DNA of 64,000 nucleotides from an uncultured Bacteroides sp. (GTDB lineage: Bacteria; Bacteroidota; Bacteroidia; Bacteroidales; Bacteroidaceae), in contig NZ_CALDPF010000050.1 in NCBI RefSeq assembly GCF_937912035.1, positions 10,311 through 74,310 on the forward strand. The letters run 5' to 3'. Made by a program: the position numbers and the translations under genes. How positions within the stretch are numbered: the first letter of the stretch is position 1; the number at the start of each line of letters is the position of its first letter. The notes under the pieces are model-generated. The model saw only the letters and a program-made list of their open reading frames with translations. It was not told where the DNA came from and ran no database searches. Below, one piece after another: positions 44,577 through 54,974 of the stretch.

Positions 44577-45680
44577 TTATTCAATTTTACCAGTTCCGGC
44601 TGTGAAGTTGATATATAGTTTCTGACCTACAGCACCCTGAATACGTGCCTGATCACCACCATTACCTCTATATTCCAATTTATTGTTGAAAACCATAAAT
44701 TCACTTCTCCACCAGTCGTGACCTTCCAATACTACGCACGCACGTACTTCACCGGCATTTGTAAACGCAGGAGATACAAAGAATTCGTCTGCTACCTGAG
44801 GAACCGTAAATTTCAAAGCTTCTTCCGGAGCCCATTTATCTCCAATTACAGGTCCAAACAAATATACTGCAGGCTCATTAATATCCATGGTATATCTAAG
44901 TTCAGCTCCTTCTATTGCTGCCTTAACAACCAATAAATACCATCCTCCTTTAGTAAAGCCAATCTTTCCAGAATTATCTGTTACAACAGCTTCATAATTA
45001 TCATTAATTGTCGTTTCTGCAAATCCGGCACTAGTTTCTTCTGTTGAAGTTTGACTTAACTTGATACTACTGTTTTCAGGAATAAATATCAATCTCCAGA
45101 ATTTTCCTTCAACTCCATTTACAGGAACCATCTCAAGTGTATTGTCCCAATTCCATTCACAGAAGTCACCACCGATATACAATTTCTTTGGAATCTCAAT
45201 TGGCGGTAAAGTATATTCCAATTCTGTTTTTATCTCGATAGAATTTGAATAAACAGGCTCTTTAAGATCTGTTACAACAGCTTTTAGTCTTAAATATAAA
45301 GGAGTCTGAAGAGGGAAATCGTCTTTAACCTTACCTTCTGCTATGAAAAGGTTTGTAGCACAAACTGCCAACTCATTAGTCTTTACCTCCATTTTAGCAG
45401 TAGTAAACTGCGTAGGCAGCACTTGTACTTTTTCAAAATCATCAGTCAAAGAGATTTCCAAAGTATACGTAACGGCTGCAGTAAAACCATAATCAGGCTG
45501 TGAACAAGTCAGCCAAATATGAGAAGAACTGTTCAAATCGAAAATATTACCAGACAAAGCCGGTTTATTCAAGGTAAACGTTTCCGGCTGGTTATATACA
45601 GGATTGGAATCTCTATCGCTATCGCAAGAAGAGAAAATGGCCATTCCTGCAAGTAATAATGTAAATATCTTATTTTTCAT
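44577..45680 (-). CDS. susE: SusE-like starch-binding lipoprotein
   Basis: A 367-residue lipoprotein with signal MKNKIFTLLLAGMAIFSSC and Cys19. The start of the mature protein (DRDSNPVYNQPETFTLNKP) is the characteristic SusE N-terminal domain. A starch-binding module follows (KLYIGGDFCEWNW..., about 170-260) and then a C-terminal module (about 265-367, AVYLFGPVIGDKW). It binds starch at the surface. The order susD, susE, susF is as in the classic sus operon; the gene lies 38 bp after susD. Confidence 0.87.
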   Translation of the reverse strand: MKNKIFTLLLAGMAIFSSCDSDRDSNPVYNQPETFTLNKPALSGNIFDLNSSSHIWLTCSQPDYGFTAAVTYTLEISLTDDFEKVQVLPTQFTTAKMEVKTNELAVCATNLFIAEGKVKDDFPLQTPLYLRLKAVVTDLKEPVYSNSIEIKTELEYTLPPIEIPKKLYIGGDFCEWNWDNTLEMVPVNGVEGKFWRLIFIPENSSIKLSQTSTEETSAGFAETTINDNYEAVVTDNSGKIGFTKGGWYLLVVKAAIEGAELRYTMDINEPAVYLFGPVIGDKWAPEEALKFTVPQVADEFFVSPAFTNAGEVRACVVLEGHDWWRSEFMVFNNKLEYRGNGGDQARIQGAVGQKLYINFTAGTGKIE

Positions 45681-45718
45681 AATTTATATCTTTATAATGT
45701 CATTAAAACAACATAATA

Positions 45719-47272
45719 TTAATATCCGAAATTTTGTTCAAGATTAGGATTTGCCACTATTTCCTTTGTCGGTATCGGATAAAGATTTCTATAAGCGTCA
45801 AAGTTTGTACCTTCCTTTGTACCACCTTTCCAATCCCAAACATAGTCAGTATTTCCACCAAACTTACCAAATCTGATAAGATCTATACGACGACGTCCTT
45901 CGAAAGCAAATTCCCTACACCATTCGTCACAAATATCATTCAATGAATATGTAGGTTGTTTTGTTGCATTTGCTCTATCTCTAAGATCGTCAATATAAGG
46001 TTTAGCCTCATCAGGTAGTTCAAGCCTTGTTTTTGCCTCTGCTATAATCAGATATGCTTCCGCAACTCTCATGAAAGGAACATCCATATCTACAAATTTG
46101 GCATCTTTTGGTGTTGCACCTGTAGAATATTTATTTGTAAACTTCGCACAAGAATATCCGTGAGTAAAATTGGATACATCTTCAACTTCAAGCTCTCTGT
46201 CTTTTCCATAGAACAAAGCACGGTCGTCTTTAGCTTGTTTTACCATTTCATTTTCATCAACATTTGGAGCATCATTGTTAGGGAAGAACATAGTCATCAT
46301 CTGTTTTCTTGCTCTATTACCAGCCCAGTTTTCACTTGTTCCGGCATTATTCATGTCTGTTTTATGAGTAGCAGCAACCAAGAACGTACCACAACCATAG
46401 TTTTGTGTATCTATACCATCCTGAAGTATCGGAAGAATGATTTCATTCTGTGCACCATTGGTATTATTATCACCCATGAACAGATTTTTATATGGTTTAC
46501 AAAGAGTATATCCGGATTCAAGTACCTTTTCTGCATAAGTAACCGCCAATCCCCACTGTGGAGTTCCTGTATAGACTTCAGCATTAAGATAAAGTCTAGC
46601 CAACAATAACCATGCAGCAGCCTTGTCTACTCGACCGTATGTGTTTGTTTTAGGGTCTTTCATATCATCCACACACTCCAGAAGCTCTTTCTCTATGAAT
46701 TCATATATTGTTTTCCTGTCAGACTGCTCTGCTTGCTCTGTAGAAACCTTTACAATAAGAGGTATATTACCATAAAAATCCATTGCATAATAATAATATA
46801 ATGCTCTTAGAAATCTGGCTTCTGCCCTAAGATCTGTTGCAGTTGCATCATCTACAGTATTCTCTAAGAAATAGTTTGCCATTGTTATACCAAAATATAA
46901 TCTGTAATACATGGCTGTCATCATTCCGTGTGAAGCATCCCACTGAGTAAAATTATATTCAGGCACACCTGCATCACCCCAGCAACATACAGCCTCATCA
47001 GTAGGCAATTCATTCATATTCCATAATTGTCTGAAGAAATCTGATGTTCCCTCATCTATACCGTCAATGTCACCATTACCTGCAGGTCCGATATTACCTG
47101 TTAATGCCATATTAGCATATATCTTTGCAAAAATAGGATCTCTGTTAAATTCAACAGAAGTACTTTTATCTATTGTAGGGTCAACATTCAGGTCACCGAT
47201 ACATGAACTAGTTCCCATAGCCAATGTAAAAGCTACTGCAGGAACCAGATGTTTTAATATATAGAATTTCAT
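45719..47272 (-). CDS. susD: SusD, starch-binding lipoprotein
   Basis: A 517-residue SusD protein, lipobox TSSC (Cys24), then IGDLNVDPTIDKS. The TPR helix ADLRAEARFLRALYYYYAMDFYGNIPLI and the C-terminal EFAFEGRRRIDLIRFGKFGGN are typical. NLYPIPTKEIVANPNLEQNFGY is the conserved end of starch-type SusD proteins. It works as the lid of SusC, which is encoded 24 bp upstream. The length is close to that of B. thetaiotaomicron SusD (551) and much shorter than the SusD proteins of region 1. Confidence 0.95.
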   Translation of the reverse strand: MKFYILKHLVPAVAFTLAMGTSSCIGDLNVDPTIDKSTSVEFNRDPIFAKIYANMALTGNIGPAGNGDIDGIDEGTSDFFRQLWNMNELPTDEAVCCWGDAGVPEYNFTQWDASHGMMTAMYYRLYFGITMANYFLENTVDDATATDLRAEARFLRALYYYYAMDFYGNIPLIVKVSTEQAEQSDRKTIYEFIEKELLECVDDMKDPKTNTYGRVDKAAAWLLLARLYLNAEVYTGTPQWGLAVTYAEKVLESGYTLCKPYKNLFMGDNNTNGAQNEIILPILQDGIDTQNYGCGTFLVAATHKTDMNNAGTSENWAGNRARKQMMTMFFPNNDAPNVDENEMVKQAKDDRALFYGKDRELEVEDVSNFTHGYSCAKFTNKYSTGATPKDAKFVDMDVPFMRVAEAYLIIAEAKTRLELPDEAKPYIDDLRDRANATKQPTYSLNDICDEWCREFAFEGRRRIDLIRFGKFGGNTDYVWDWKGGTKEGTNFDAYRNLYPIPTKEIVANPNLEQNFGY

Positions 47273-47296
47273 AATTTTCCTTTTTAAGTTAAGTTA

Positions 47297-50200
47297 TTAG
47301 AAATTAAGGCTTAATCCAATCATTGAAACCAAAGGACGTGGATAAATGTTATTATCAATACCACCGCTCACTTCAGGATCAAGTCCTTTATATTTTGTAA
47401 TGGTAAACACATTCTGTACAGTAGCATAAACTCTACCTCCCAACTTACCAATAAGATTATTGAAAGAATATCCCAAAGTTATATTATCACACTTCAAGAA
47501 TGATGCATTCTGAACAAAATAGTCTGACATAAAATAGTTTCCTATACCTTGGAAATTTTTCTCCAAATGCGGCTTTGCATAGTTGGTAAAGAATCCAGAT
47601 TGTGCATAAACAGCAGCCTTACCTATGTTTGAGTTATTAGACTCTACATTGTTAAATACATAATTATTTAAACTAGCACGAAGAGTAAAACTGAAATCCC
47701 AATTCTTATATATCATCTTTGATGATAATCCCATCAATACATCAGCAGCAGGTTTCTTATAGAAATATCTATCTTGATCACTTATTATACCATCACCATT
47801 ACGATCGACATATGTATTTTCGATAGGCATACCCTTTTCATCATATACTTGCTGATATACATAGAAAGAATTAGCAGGATGTCCTACTGAATGAGCCTGA
47901 ACTGTATTACCTGTTCCACCGGAAATACCACCAGTAGCGATATAGTATCCTTCCTGATCACCTGTCGTAAGCTCGGTAATCTCATTCTTATTCCATGTCA
48001 AGTTATAACTCAAATCCCAAATGAAATCATTGGTCTGAATAACTTTTCCACCTATAGTAAATTCAATACCTGTATTCTCTAACGTACCGACGTTACTCAA
48101 AACTGTATTTTTAAAGTTAGAACCAGCAGCTACGTTTACAGTCTGAAGCAAATCTCTCGTCTGACGTTTATAAAAATCAATAGAAGAAGTAAATCTACCA
48201 TTCAAGATTCCAAAATCCATACCAGCATTCCATGTAGTAGTTTTTTCCCATGTAAGATTTGTATTATAAGCATTAGGTCTTGACAATGATCCATCACCGA
48301 TTATAGGGTAATATGCGTGTTCTTTATTTTCAACATATGAAACAAAGTAACTGTATTCACTAATACCTTCCTGTTGACCAGTAATACCCCATCCTAAACG
48401 GAGCTTCCAATCAGACATCCAATCATATTTCTTAGCAAAAGCTTCTTCATTAATTCTCCATGCAAAAGCAAATGAAGGGAATGTACCCCATCTGTTATTC
48501 TTATTAAATTTAGAAGAGCCATCGGCACGTACTGTTGCTGTAAGCATATATCTGTCTAGAAGAGTATAATTGGCACGTCCGAAGAAAGATACGAGGTAAC
48601 TTTCGTTTGCCCATTCATTAGTCTTCACGTCATACTTTTGTCCTGCAAGTTCAGTATTATTGTTTGTAGCCTGATAAAATCCCCAACTATCGCTTGTACC
48701 TTCTCTATAGAAATGCTGCCATTCATAACCTCCCATCACGCTTATGTCATGGTTCTTCAATTCTTTAGAATATTGTAAATAAGATGTAAGCAACATATTA
48801 GATTTATCTATTACATCAAAACTATGTCTTCCATAATAGTTATTGCTAGCTGAGCGAGGATCTATATCATTAGTCTGTTTACCGGTTGATAAATCCATAC
48901 CTGCATTAACGTGGAAATTAAATTCAGGCATAAAATGGAATTTATAATCCAATTCAATGTTTCCGATCAATGATTTGGAAGTGGCACGGTTATTTTGAAA
49001 TTCCAAAGTAGCTACCGGATTCTGTTGTGCCAATGAGTTATATGCCAAAGGCCATGATGAGTCGTTGTACTCATTGTTTCCTGTCCACTGGAAATACCCA
49101 CCAAAAGAAGTTACATAATCAGGATCATTATTATATATGGATTGAGTTGGATCAAATGTAGCAGCTGCTCCTACTACACCACCGTCTGCATATCTGTTCT
49201 TTGCAATCATACCTTTAAGATTGGCATTAATTTTAAGATGATCATCAAAGAATGTAGGTGCAATACTAAATGAACCTGTATAACGTTCAAAATTAGATGT
49301 CTTGATAATACCGTTTTGATTAGTATAACCAAAAGAAACACGGAAAGGTGCACCTTTGATATTACCAGCTGCAGTTACATTGTGGTCAGTACTCCATGCT
49401 GCACGATAGATCTGATCCTGCCAGTCTGTATTGGCAGAACCCAACTTTCCATACTGTTCGCTGTCCTTACCATAAATACCTGCAATGAATTCACGATATT
49501 CATTACCATCCATTACGTCCAAAGTTTCTTTAACATTACTCAAAGAAACGTTTCCGTTATACGAAACTTTAACTTTTCCTGATTTAGAACCTTTCTTTGT
49601 AGTTATAATGATTACACCATTAGAAGCACGAGAACCATAGATAGCAGTGGCAGAAGCATCCTTCAATACTGTAAAACTCTCAATATCATTTGGATTGACC
49701 ATTGAAAGTGGGTTTGAAAGACCTTGCACCCCCTTATCATCCATTGCAAAACCATCAATAACTATCAAAGGGTTATTAGAAGCATTTAATGAAGATCCAC
49801 CACGAATACGTATTGTTGAACCACCACCTGGTGTACCACCATCAGATATTACACTAACACCTGCAATCTTACCTTGCATCATGTCTTGTGCATTGGTTAC
49901 CAATCCTCTATTCATTTCGTCCGGCTTAATTGCTGTAACCGAACCTGTAAGGTCATTTTTCTTTGCTGTACCATAACCAATAACCACAACATCTTCCAAC
50001 AATTGAGTATCATCTTGTAAAATAACATTCATCTGTTCAGCTGCAGGAAGTTCCTGAGGCTGATAGCCTATAAACGAAATTACTATAATATCTCCTTTAT
50101 TAGCCTGAAGAGTGAAAACACCGTCAAAATCAGTGATTGTACCATTTGTTGTACCTTTTACAATTACATTTGCACCAATTACGGGTTCTCCAGTCTTGTC

Positions 50201-50314
50201 TTTCACAATACCATTGACTGTTATAGCTTGTGCAAAGCCTTGTACAGCCATCAGCATTCCTACCAAACATAATAGCAGGAACTTTCCATTAGAATTTAAG
50301 ATTTTACTTTTCAT
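47297..50314 (-). CDS. susC: SusC, TonB-dependent maltooligosaccharide importer
   Basis: A 1005-residue outer-membrane transporter. Signal peptide about 1-29, carboxypeptidase-regulatory-like domain (NGIVKDKTGEPVIGANVIVKGT, about 33-105), the linker EDVVVIGYGTAKKNDLTGS, a plug domain with NNPLIVIDGFAMDD and ASATAIYGSRASNGVIIITTKK, and the barrel ending ...SMIGLSLNF. There is no STN domain, in keeping with control by SusR and not by a sigma/anti-sigma pair. The gene is 187 bp downstream of susB and shares its promoter or uses one I could not identify. Confidence 0.96.
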   Translation of the reverse strand: MKSKILNSNGKFLLLCLVGMLMAVQGFAQAITVNGIVKDKTGEPVIGANVIVKGTTNGTITDFDGVFTLQANKGDIIVISFIGYQPQELPAAEQMNVILQDDTQLLEDVVVIGYGTAKKNDLTGSVTAIKPDEMNRGLVTNAQDMMQGKIAGVSVISDGGTPGGGSTIRIRGGSSLNASNNPLIVIDGFAMDDKGVQGLSNPLSMVNPNDIESFTVLKDASATAIYGSRASNGVIIITTKKGSKSGKVKVSYNGNVSLSNVKETLDVMDGNEYREFIAGIYGKDSEQYGKLGSANTDWQDQIYRAAWSTDHNVTAAGNIKGAPFRVSFGYTNQNGIIKTSNFERYTGSFSIAPTFFDDHLKINANLKGMIAKNRYADGGVVGAAATFDPTQSIYNNDPDYVTSFGGYFQWTGNNEYNDSSWPLAYNSLAQQNPVATLEFQNNRATSKSLIGNIELDYKFHFMPEFNFHVNAGMDLSTGKQTNDIDPRSASNNYYGRHSFDVIDKSNMLLTSYLQYSKELKNHDISVMGGYEWQHFYREGTSDSWGFYQATNNNTELAGQKYDVKTNEWANESYLVSFFGRANYTLLDRYMLTATVRADGSSKFNKNNRWGTFPSFAFAWRINEEAFAKKYDWMSDWKLRLGWGITGQQEGISEYSYFVSYVENKEHAYYPIIGDGSLSRPNAYNTNLTWEKTTTWNAGMDFGILNGRFTSSIDFYKRQTRDLLQTVNVAAGSNFKNTVLSNVGTLENTGIEFTIGGKVIQTNDFIWDLSYNLTWNKNEITELTTGDQEGYYIATGGISGGTGNTVQAHSVGHPANSFYVYQQVYDEKGMPIENTYVDRNGDGIISDQDRYFYKKPAADVLMGLSSKMIYKNWDFSFTLRASLNNYVFNNVESNNSNIGKAAVYAQSGFFTNYAKPHLEKNFQGIGNYFMSDYFVQNASFLKCDNITLGYSFNNLIGKLGGRVYATVQNVFTITKYKGLDPEVSGGIDNNIYPRPLVSMIGLSLNF

Positions 50315-50500
50315 TTGTTATTTAATTAAGTGTTAATAAATAGCCTAAATAAAATATACCTATTGAAAACTTAGATTTACCCTAATAAAAACATCTTTCA
50401 TATTTTGATTTTACAATACCTAATAGGTTATTCCTACCTTTAAGCAACTGTATAAACCTTGTTTTTACCTTCAAAAATATATTATTCAGATTTTGTATGA

Positions 50501-52681
50501 CTATTTGATTTCTTTAATTGATATGGCATAACCACCACCCACACCTGCAGTAAGTTTAAGTTTTGACTTGTTTGTCACTTTTTTCTTGGTGATGGTATAT
50601 GCCTGTGGATTATTATCCCAAGATATTCCTTTTGCATCAGCATATATAATAGCCTCATATTTCTTGTCTGGAGTCAGGAAATCAAGTTTAAGATCGGATT
50701 TGTGTCCGTTATATCCGGCTGTACATCCTACATACCAGTCGTCTGTACCTTTGGCACGACGTGCAATAGTAATGTATTCACCCGGTTCAGCTTCAAGGTA
50801 ACGGCTTTCGTCCCAGTCTATAGCCACATCCTTAATAAACTGGAAAGCATCCATAAAGCGTTCATAGTTCTCAGGAATATCTGCTGCCATCTGGAGAGGA
50901 CTGTACATAGTGACATAAAGTGCCAACTGACGTACCAATGTACTGCGTACGCGAGATGTATTTGTAGGATTCATCTTACTGCAATCAAGCTCAAATATAC
51001 CAGGAGTATAATCCATAGGGCCTCCTATCAGACGAGTGAAAGGAAGTATAGTGGTATGATTTACATTACTTCCACCGAATGATTCATATTCTGTTCCACG
51101 AGCTGACTCATTACCAATCAAATTAGGATATGTACGGCACAAACCTGTAGGACGTACTGCTTCATGAGCATTTACCATAATTTTATAGTCGGCAGCCTTT
51201 TTAACTGCGTAAAGATAGTGGTCAACCATCCACTGTCCGTAATGATGTTCTCCACGAGGAATAATATCGCCCACGTATCCACTCTTTACAGAGTTATATC
51301 CGTTATCTACCATAAACTGATAGGCCTTGTCCATGTGGCGTTCATAGTTTCTTACAGAAGAAGATGTTTCATGGTGCATCATCATTTTAACACCCTTGCC
51401 GGCTGCATAACGGTGAAGCTCTTTCACATCAAAGTCTGGATAAGGAGTTACGAAATCAAACACATAATCTTTTGTTTTGCCAAACCAGTCTTCCCATCCT
51501 TCATTCCATCCTTCAACAAGTACTGCATCAAATCCGTGTGCAGCTGCAAAGTCAATGTATTTCTTCACATTTTCTGTATTGGCAGAATGTTTTCCGTTAG
51601 GTTTTGTCTGTTTATAATCTGTAATTCCAAGTTTGACGCTAGGAACTTCATCAGTATAAGCCCATGAACCTTTTCCGGTAATCATATCCCACCATACGCC
51701 TACATACTTCACAGGATGTATCCATGATGTATCTTCTATCTTACATGGTTCATTAAGGTTTAATGTAACACGAGCAGCCAATATATTACGTGCATCATCA
51801 CTTGCAATCACAGTACGCCAAGGAGATACACATGGAGTCTGCATGTGACCTTTATCACCTCTGGCATCAGGTGTAAGCCATGATTCGAAAATCATATTCT
51901 TGTCATCAAGATTAAGGTGCATGCATGAATAATCCACCAATGCTGCTTCATGAAGATTAATATACAGACCATCATCAGTTTTCATCATAAGAGCTGTCTG
52001 AACTCCTGTAGGCGAGAATACATACTGAGATGAATTAGGAGTGATTGCGTCTTTCATTTTTCCACGGATTTCACTCAGACGTGATGTAGTGTAATCATAT
52101 TCCTGAGTATCATAATCTCCCGGAATCCAGAAAGCCGTATGGTCTCCAGCCATTGCAAACTGAGAATGTTCTTCCTTGATAATGAAATAATTAAGATTCT
52201 TCTGCTGAGGGAACTCATAGCGGAAGCCTAAACCATCGTTAAACAAGCGGAAACGTATTACTATGTAACGGTCGTTTGACGGCTGGTCAAGCGTAACAGC
52301 CAGTTCGTTATAGTTATTGCGAATTTCTTTTTCTTCTCCCCAAACAGGACTCCAAGTCTCATCAAAAGTGGAAGTACTTGTATCTTTTATTTTAAAACCA
52401 GTCATAAGATTGGTTTTTGCGTCAAGCTGATCTTTGTCTGTACGTTCCGTCCATTCGAAAGTTGTCTTCTTATTTGCATCTTCTTTTTTAAGTTCAAGTC
52501 CCAATGTGCTTGGCTTAATAACCGGCTTATCTTTATAAGAAAGTTCATAAACCGGTGCCCCCTCAGGACTGAGACTAAAATTCATAACAAAATTACCATC
52601 AGGCGAAGTAAGTTTCTGGGCATTCACTGCCATAGCGAAACAAATACATGATGTTAATGAAAAAAAACTTTTAAGGTTCAT
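50501..52681 (-). CDS. susB: SusB, GH97 alpha-glucosidase (inverting type)
   Basis: A 726-residue periplasmic enzyme that trims maltooligosaccharides to glucose. The signal peptide covers about residues 1-21, the N-terminal beta-sandwich about 22-300 and the TIM barrel from about 320. Glu438 (HHETS), Glu507 (NAHEAVRP) and Glu531 (RGTEYE) fall one position from Glu439, Glu508 and Glu532 of B. thetaiotaomicron SusB, the residues of the inverting GH97 active site. The length agrees closely with that protein (738). It is the second gene of the locus, separated from susA by a 15-bp hairpin and a promoter candidate. Confidence 0.96.
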   Translation of the reverse strand: MNLKSFFSLTSCICFAMAVNAQKLTSPDGNFVMNFSLSPEGAPVYELSYKDKPVIKPSTLGLELKKEDANKKTTFEWTERTDKDQLDAKTNLMTGFKIKDTSTSTFDETWSPVWGEEKEIRNNYNELAVTLDQPSNDRYIVIRFRLFNDGLGFRYEFPQQKNLNYFIIKEEHSQFAMAGDHTAFWIPGDYDTQEYDYTTSRLSEIRGKMKDAITPNSSQYVFSPTGVQTALMMKTDDGLYINLHEAALVDYSCMHLNLDDKNMIFESWLTPDARGDKGHMQTPCVSPWRTVIASDDARNILAARVTLNLNEPCKIEDTSWIHPVKYVGVWWDMITGKGSWAYTDEVPSVKLGITDYKQTKPNGKHSANTENVKKYIDFAAAHGFDAVLVEGWNEGWEDWFGKTKDYVFDFVTPYPDFDVKELHRYAAGKGVKMMMHHETSSSVRNYERHMDKAYQFMVDNGYNSVKSGYVGDIIPRGEHHYGQWMVDHYLYAVKKAADYKIMVNAHEAVRPTGLCRTYPNLIGNESARGTEYESFGGSNVNHTTILPFTRLIGGPMDYTPGIFELDCSKMNPTNTSRVRSTLVRQLALYVTMYSPLQMAADIPENYERFMDAFQFIKDVAIDWDESRYLEAEPGEYITIARRAKGTDDWYVGCTAGYNGHKSDLKLDFLTPDKKYEAIIYADAKGISWDNNPQAYTITKKKVTNKSKLKLTAGVGGGYAISIKEIK

Positions 52682-52734
52682 AGCTTTTCAGGTATTTAAG
52701 TTTTAAAATTTCAGGTTAGAAAAACTCTCTGCTG

Positions 52735-52742
52735 CAAAAGTA
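52735..52742 (-). promoter_or_regulatory. Candidate -7 box of the susB operon
   Basis: The minus strand reads TACTTTTG, matching TAnnTTTG, 54 bp upstream of the susB start. No TTTG is seen at the -33 spacing, as may be expected for an activator-dependent promoter. In B. thetaiotaomicron susB-G is transcribed from its own promoter, in agreement. Confidence 0.5.
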
Positions 52743-52779
52743 TGGTTCTTAGTAACGCTTTTCTTGATTTAGAAATAAA

Positions 52780-52838
52780 ATATAAATGTCATATTGCAGA
52801 AAATATTACATAAACATCTGATTATATGACATTTATAT
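52780..52838 (-). promoter_or_regulatory. Perfect 15-bp inverted repeat between susA and susB
   Basis: ATATAAATGTCATAT at 52780-52794 and its exact complement at 52824-52838 enclose 29 nt. The stem is followed on the minus strand by TTTTATTT, so it may end the susA transcript. The arms also contain AAATGTCAT, which recurs at the susR start (54966-54974), so a SusR operator is an alternative reading. Confidence 0.5.
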
Positions 52839-52871
52839 CTATATAGCAATAACTGATTTTATAAATGATTT

Positions 52872-54725
52872 TTAGAAGGTCAAAAGTAGTATTCCACGTT
52901 TTTCAAGAAGTAATTCATCATTTAAAGCCACTTTTTTTCCTGTAATAAAGTCAGTTGCCTCAGATTTCGGAAGTACTTCCTTATATGGTGCTAGATTTAA
53001 AGTCTGATTTTCGTCTGTTCCATTCATAACAACTACTACAGAGCTGTCATTATACTTTCTTTCATATACATAAATTCCATTACGTATAGCGAAATGTTTC
53101 ATCGTACCTTTACATATAGCCTCGTTACCTTTTCTGAAATTCAAAAGCTTACGAGTATAATCGAATGCTTCGTTCTGAAGTTCTGTTCTACCCTCACGTG
53201 TAAAACAGTTTACTTTATCTCCTTTCCATCCACCAGGAAAATCACGACGCAGATATCCGTCTCCTTCACTCTTATCGGCTGCCATAAGGATTTCCGTTCC
53301 GTAATATATTTGAGGAATTCCTCTTGTTGTTAGCAAATATGTTATTGCCTGTTTATAACGTGTGATGTTTTTTGAATCTTCTTCATTCTTACAGAAACGA
53401 GATGTATCATGATTATCAAGGAATGTCAAAAGGCTCATAGGATTGGCATATACGAAATCCTGAGTATGGTAATCATATAATCTGTAAAGACCGCCTGACC
53501 ATTCGGTAGTTTCCTCATCAAAAGCTTTTGTCATAAGATCTGTAAGAGGAAAATCCATCACTGTAGGAAGATTTGAGTTCTTAGGAGCGGCAAGCTTGCT
53601 GTCTTTCTGCCAATAAGAAACAAGAACATTGCTATTTAGCCATGTTTCGCCTACGATATTGAAATGAGGATATTCTTCAAGAACCTCCTTGCACCATGTT
53701 GACATAAAATCATAATCAGCATATGGATGAGTGTCCTGACGTATTCCGTTGATTCCTGCATATTCTATCCACCATATACTGCTCTGGATAAGATAACGGG
53801 CAACGTGACGGTTTCTCTGATTCAAATCAGGCATAACCTGAGTAAACCATCCGTCTGTAGCTATGGCCTTTTCATAATCAGAAGCATGAATATCCATTAC
53901 GCTTGCTGTCTTAAACGATGTCTGTACATAATTGGAACGGAAATTAAACCAATCATCCTGAGGTCTGTCCTTGAACAGATAGTTTTCACTTCCGCAATGA
54001 TTGAAAATCATATCCATAACAACTTTCAATCCTTTACCGTGAGCCTCGTTTACCAATTGAAGGAACTCTTCGTTACTACCAAAACGTCTGTCTATCTGAT
54101 AGTAATCAGTTATGGCATATCCATGATACGAGCCATCTTTCATGTCGTTTTCCTGTGTAGGATTAAGCCAGACAGCTGTCACACCAAGATCAGATATATA
54201 GTCCAAATGTTCTGATATACCTTTAAAATCTCCACCATGACGGGCATACTGTTCATTTCGGTCAACTTTATTTTCCAACATTCCAGGCACTACATCGTTT
54301 TCAGGATTTCCGTTTGCAAATCTGTCCGGCATTATAAGATAAAGAACATCACTTGAAGTAAATCCTTCTATATCCGAGCCTTTACGTGTACGCTCTTTCA
54401 GTTCGTACGGAACTTTAGTTACCTTGCGACCATTCTTAAGTATTATATCAAACTTCTGTGCCTTAGCATCATTCAGGTCAAGATAAATGATAAGATAATT
54501 GGAATTGGACTGTCTGACTATTTCCTTCAGATAAATATTTTTACTGGAAATGGAGACTTCGGAAGAAGATATGTCATCGCCGTAAAGCAAAACTTGTAAT
54601 TCCGAGTTTTTCATTCCGGCCCACCAGAATGTAGGTGCAACCTTCTTAATTACCGCATACGATTTTGAAGAAAAAGGAAATAATAATGACAATACAGCCA
54701 TAACGGTTAACAGTGTTTGTTTCAT
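52872..54725 (-). CDS. susA: SusA, periplasmic neopullulanase (GH13)
   Basis: A 617-residue GH13 enzyme that cuts maltooligosaccharides in the periplasm. The signal peptide spans about 1-24. An N-terminal cyclomaltodextrinase-like domain follows (VAPTFWWAGMKNSELQVLLYGDDI, about 30-115), then the barrel with LNPTQEND, DMIFNHCG, nucleophile Asp in GIRQDTHPY, acid Glu in VGETWLN and Asp in FLDNHDTSRF, and a C-terminal beta domain ending KRGILLLTF. Length and architecture match B. thetaiotaomicron SusA (617). It is the first gene on the minus strand, divergent from susR. Confidence 0.95.
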   Translation of the reverse strand: MKQTLLTVMAVLSLLFPFSSKSYAVIKKVAPTFWWAGMKNSELQVLLYGDDISSSEVSISSKNIYLKEIVRQSNSNYLIIYLDLNDAKAQKFDIILKNGRKVTKVPYELKERTRKGSDIEGFTSSDVLYLIMPDRFANGNPENDVVPGMLENKVDRNEQYARHGGDFKGISEHLDYISDLGVTAVWLNPTQENDMKDGSYHGYAITDYYQIDRRFGSNEEFLQLVNEAHGKGLKVVMDMIFNHCGSENYLFKDRPQDDWFNFRSNYVQTSFKTASVMDIHASDYEKAIATDGWFTQVMPDLNQRNRHVARYLIQSSIWWIEYAGINGIRQDTHPYADYDFMSTWCKEVLEEYPHFNIVGETWLNSNVLVSYWQKDSKLAAPKNSNLPTVMDFPLTDLMTKAFDEETTEWSGGLYRLYDYHTQDFVYANPMSLLTFLDNHDTSRFCKNEEDSKNITRYKQAITYLLTTRGIPQIYYGTEILMAADKSEGDGYLRRDFPGGWKGDKVNCFTREGRTELQNEAFDYTRKLLNFRKGNEAICKGTMKHFAIRNGIYVYERKYNDSSVVVVMNGTDENQTLNLAPYKEVLPKSEATDFITGKKVALNDELLLEKRGILLLTF

Positions 54726-54760
54726 GATATTGATTTTTACATTTAAATATTGATATATTG

Positions 54761-54768
54761 CAAATTTA
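54761..54768 (-). promoter_or_regulatory. Candidate -7 box of susA
   Basis: The minus strand reads TAAATTTG, matching TAnnTTTG, 36 bp upstream of the susA start. The -33 element is not recognisable. An imperfect dyad (ATTGAG at 54817-54822, CTCAAT at 54852-54857) lies 50-90 bp upstream and could bind SusR. Confidence 0.5.
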
Positions 54769-54920
54769 AGATTATTGTGGATACTTTATTATCAGCATAA
54801 TAAAAAATATAAACATATTGAGCATATAAATCATTGATATTAAATATATTACTCAATGTATATCACACAAAAAATATAAATAAAAACATATTTAAATGTC
54901 GATAAAATAACACTCGCGTT

Positions 54921-54952
54921 TTTGTACTTATAGATAAAAAAACATATTTTTG
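54921..54952 (+). promoter_or_regulatory. Promoter of susR
   Basis: TTTG at 54921-54924 and TATTTTTG at 54945-54952, 20 bases apart, match both elements of the Bacteroides vegetative promoter. The start codon follows 22 bp later, so the leader is short. Confidence 0.7.
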
Positions 54953-54974
54953 TATCAGCTCTAAATTAAATGTC

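Noticed and set aside
50411..50421. Small palindrome ACCTAATAGGT upstream of susC
   Set aside because: A 5-bp arm palindrome is too short to support an operator without further copies.
53727..54215. A 162-codon plus-strand frame inside susA
   Set aside because: Antisense of the GH13 barrel, whose protein motifs are fully conserved on the minus strand.
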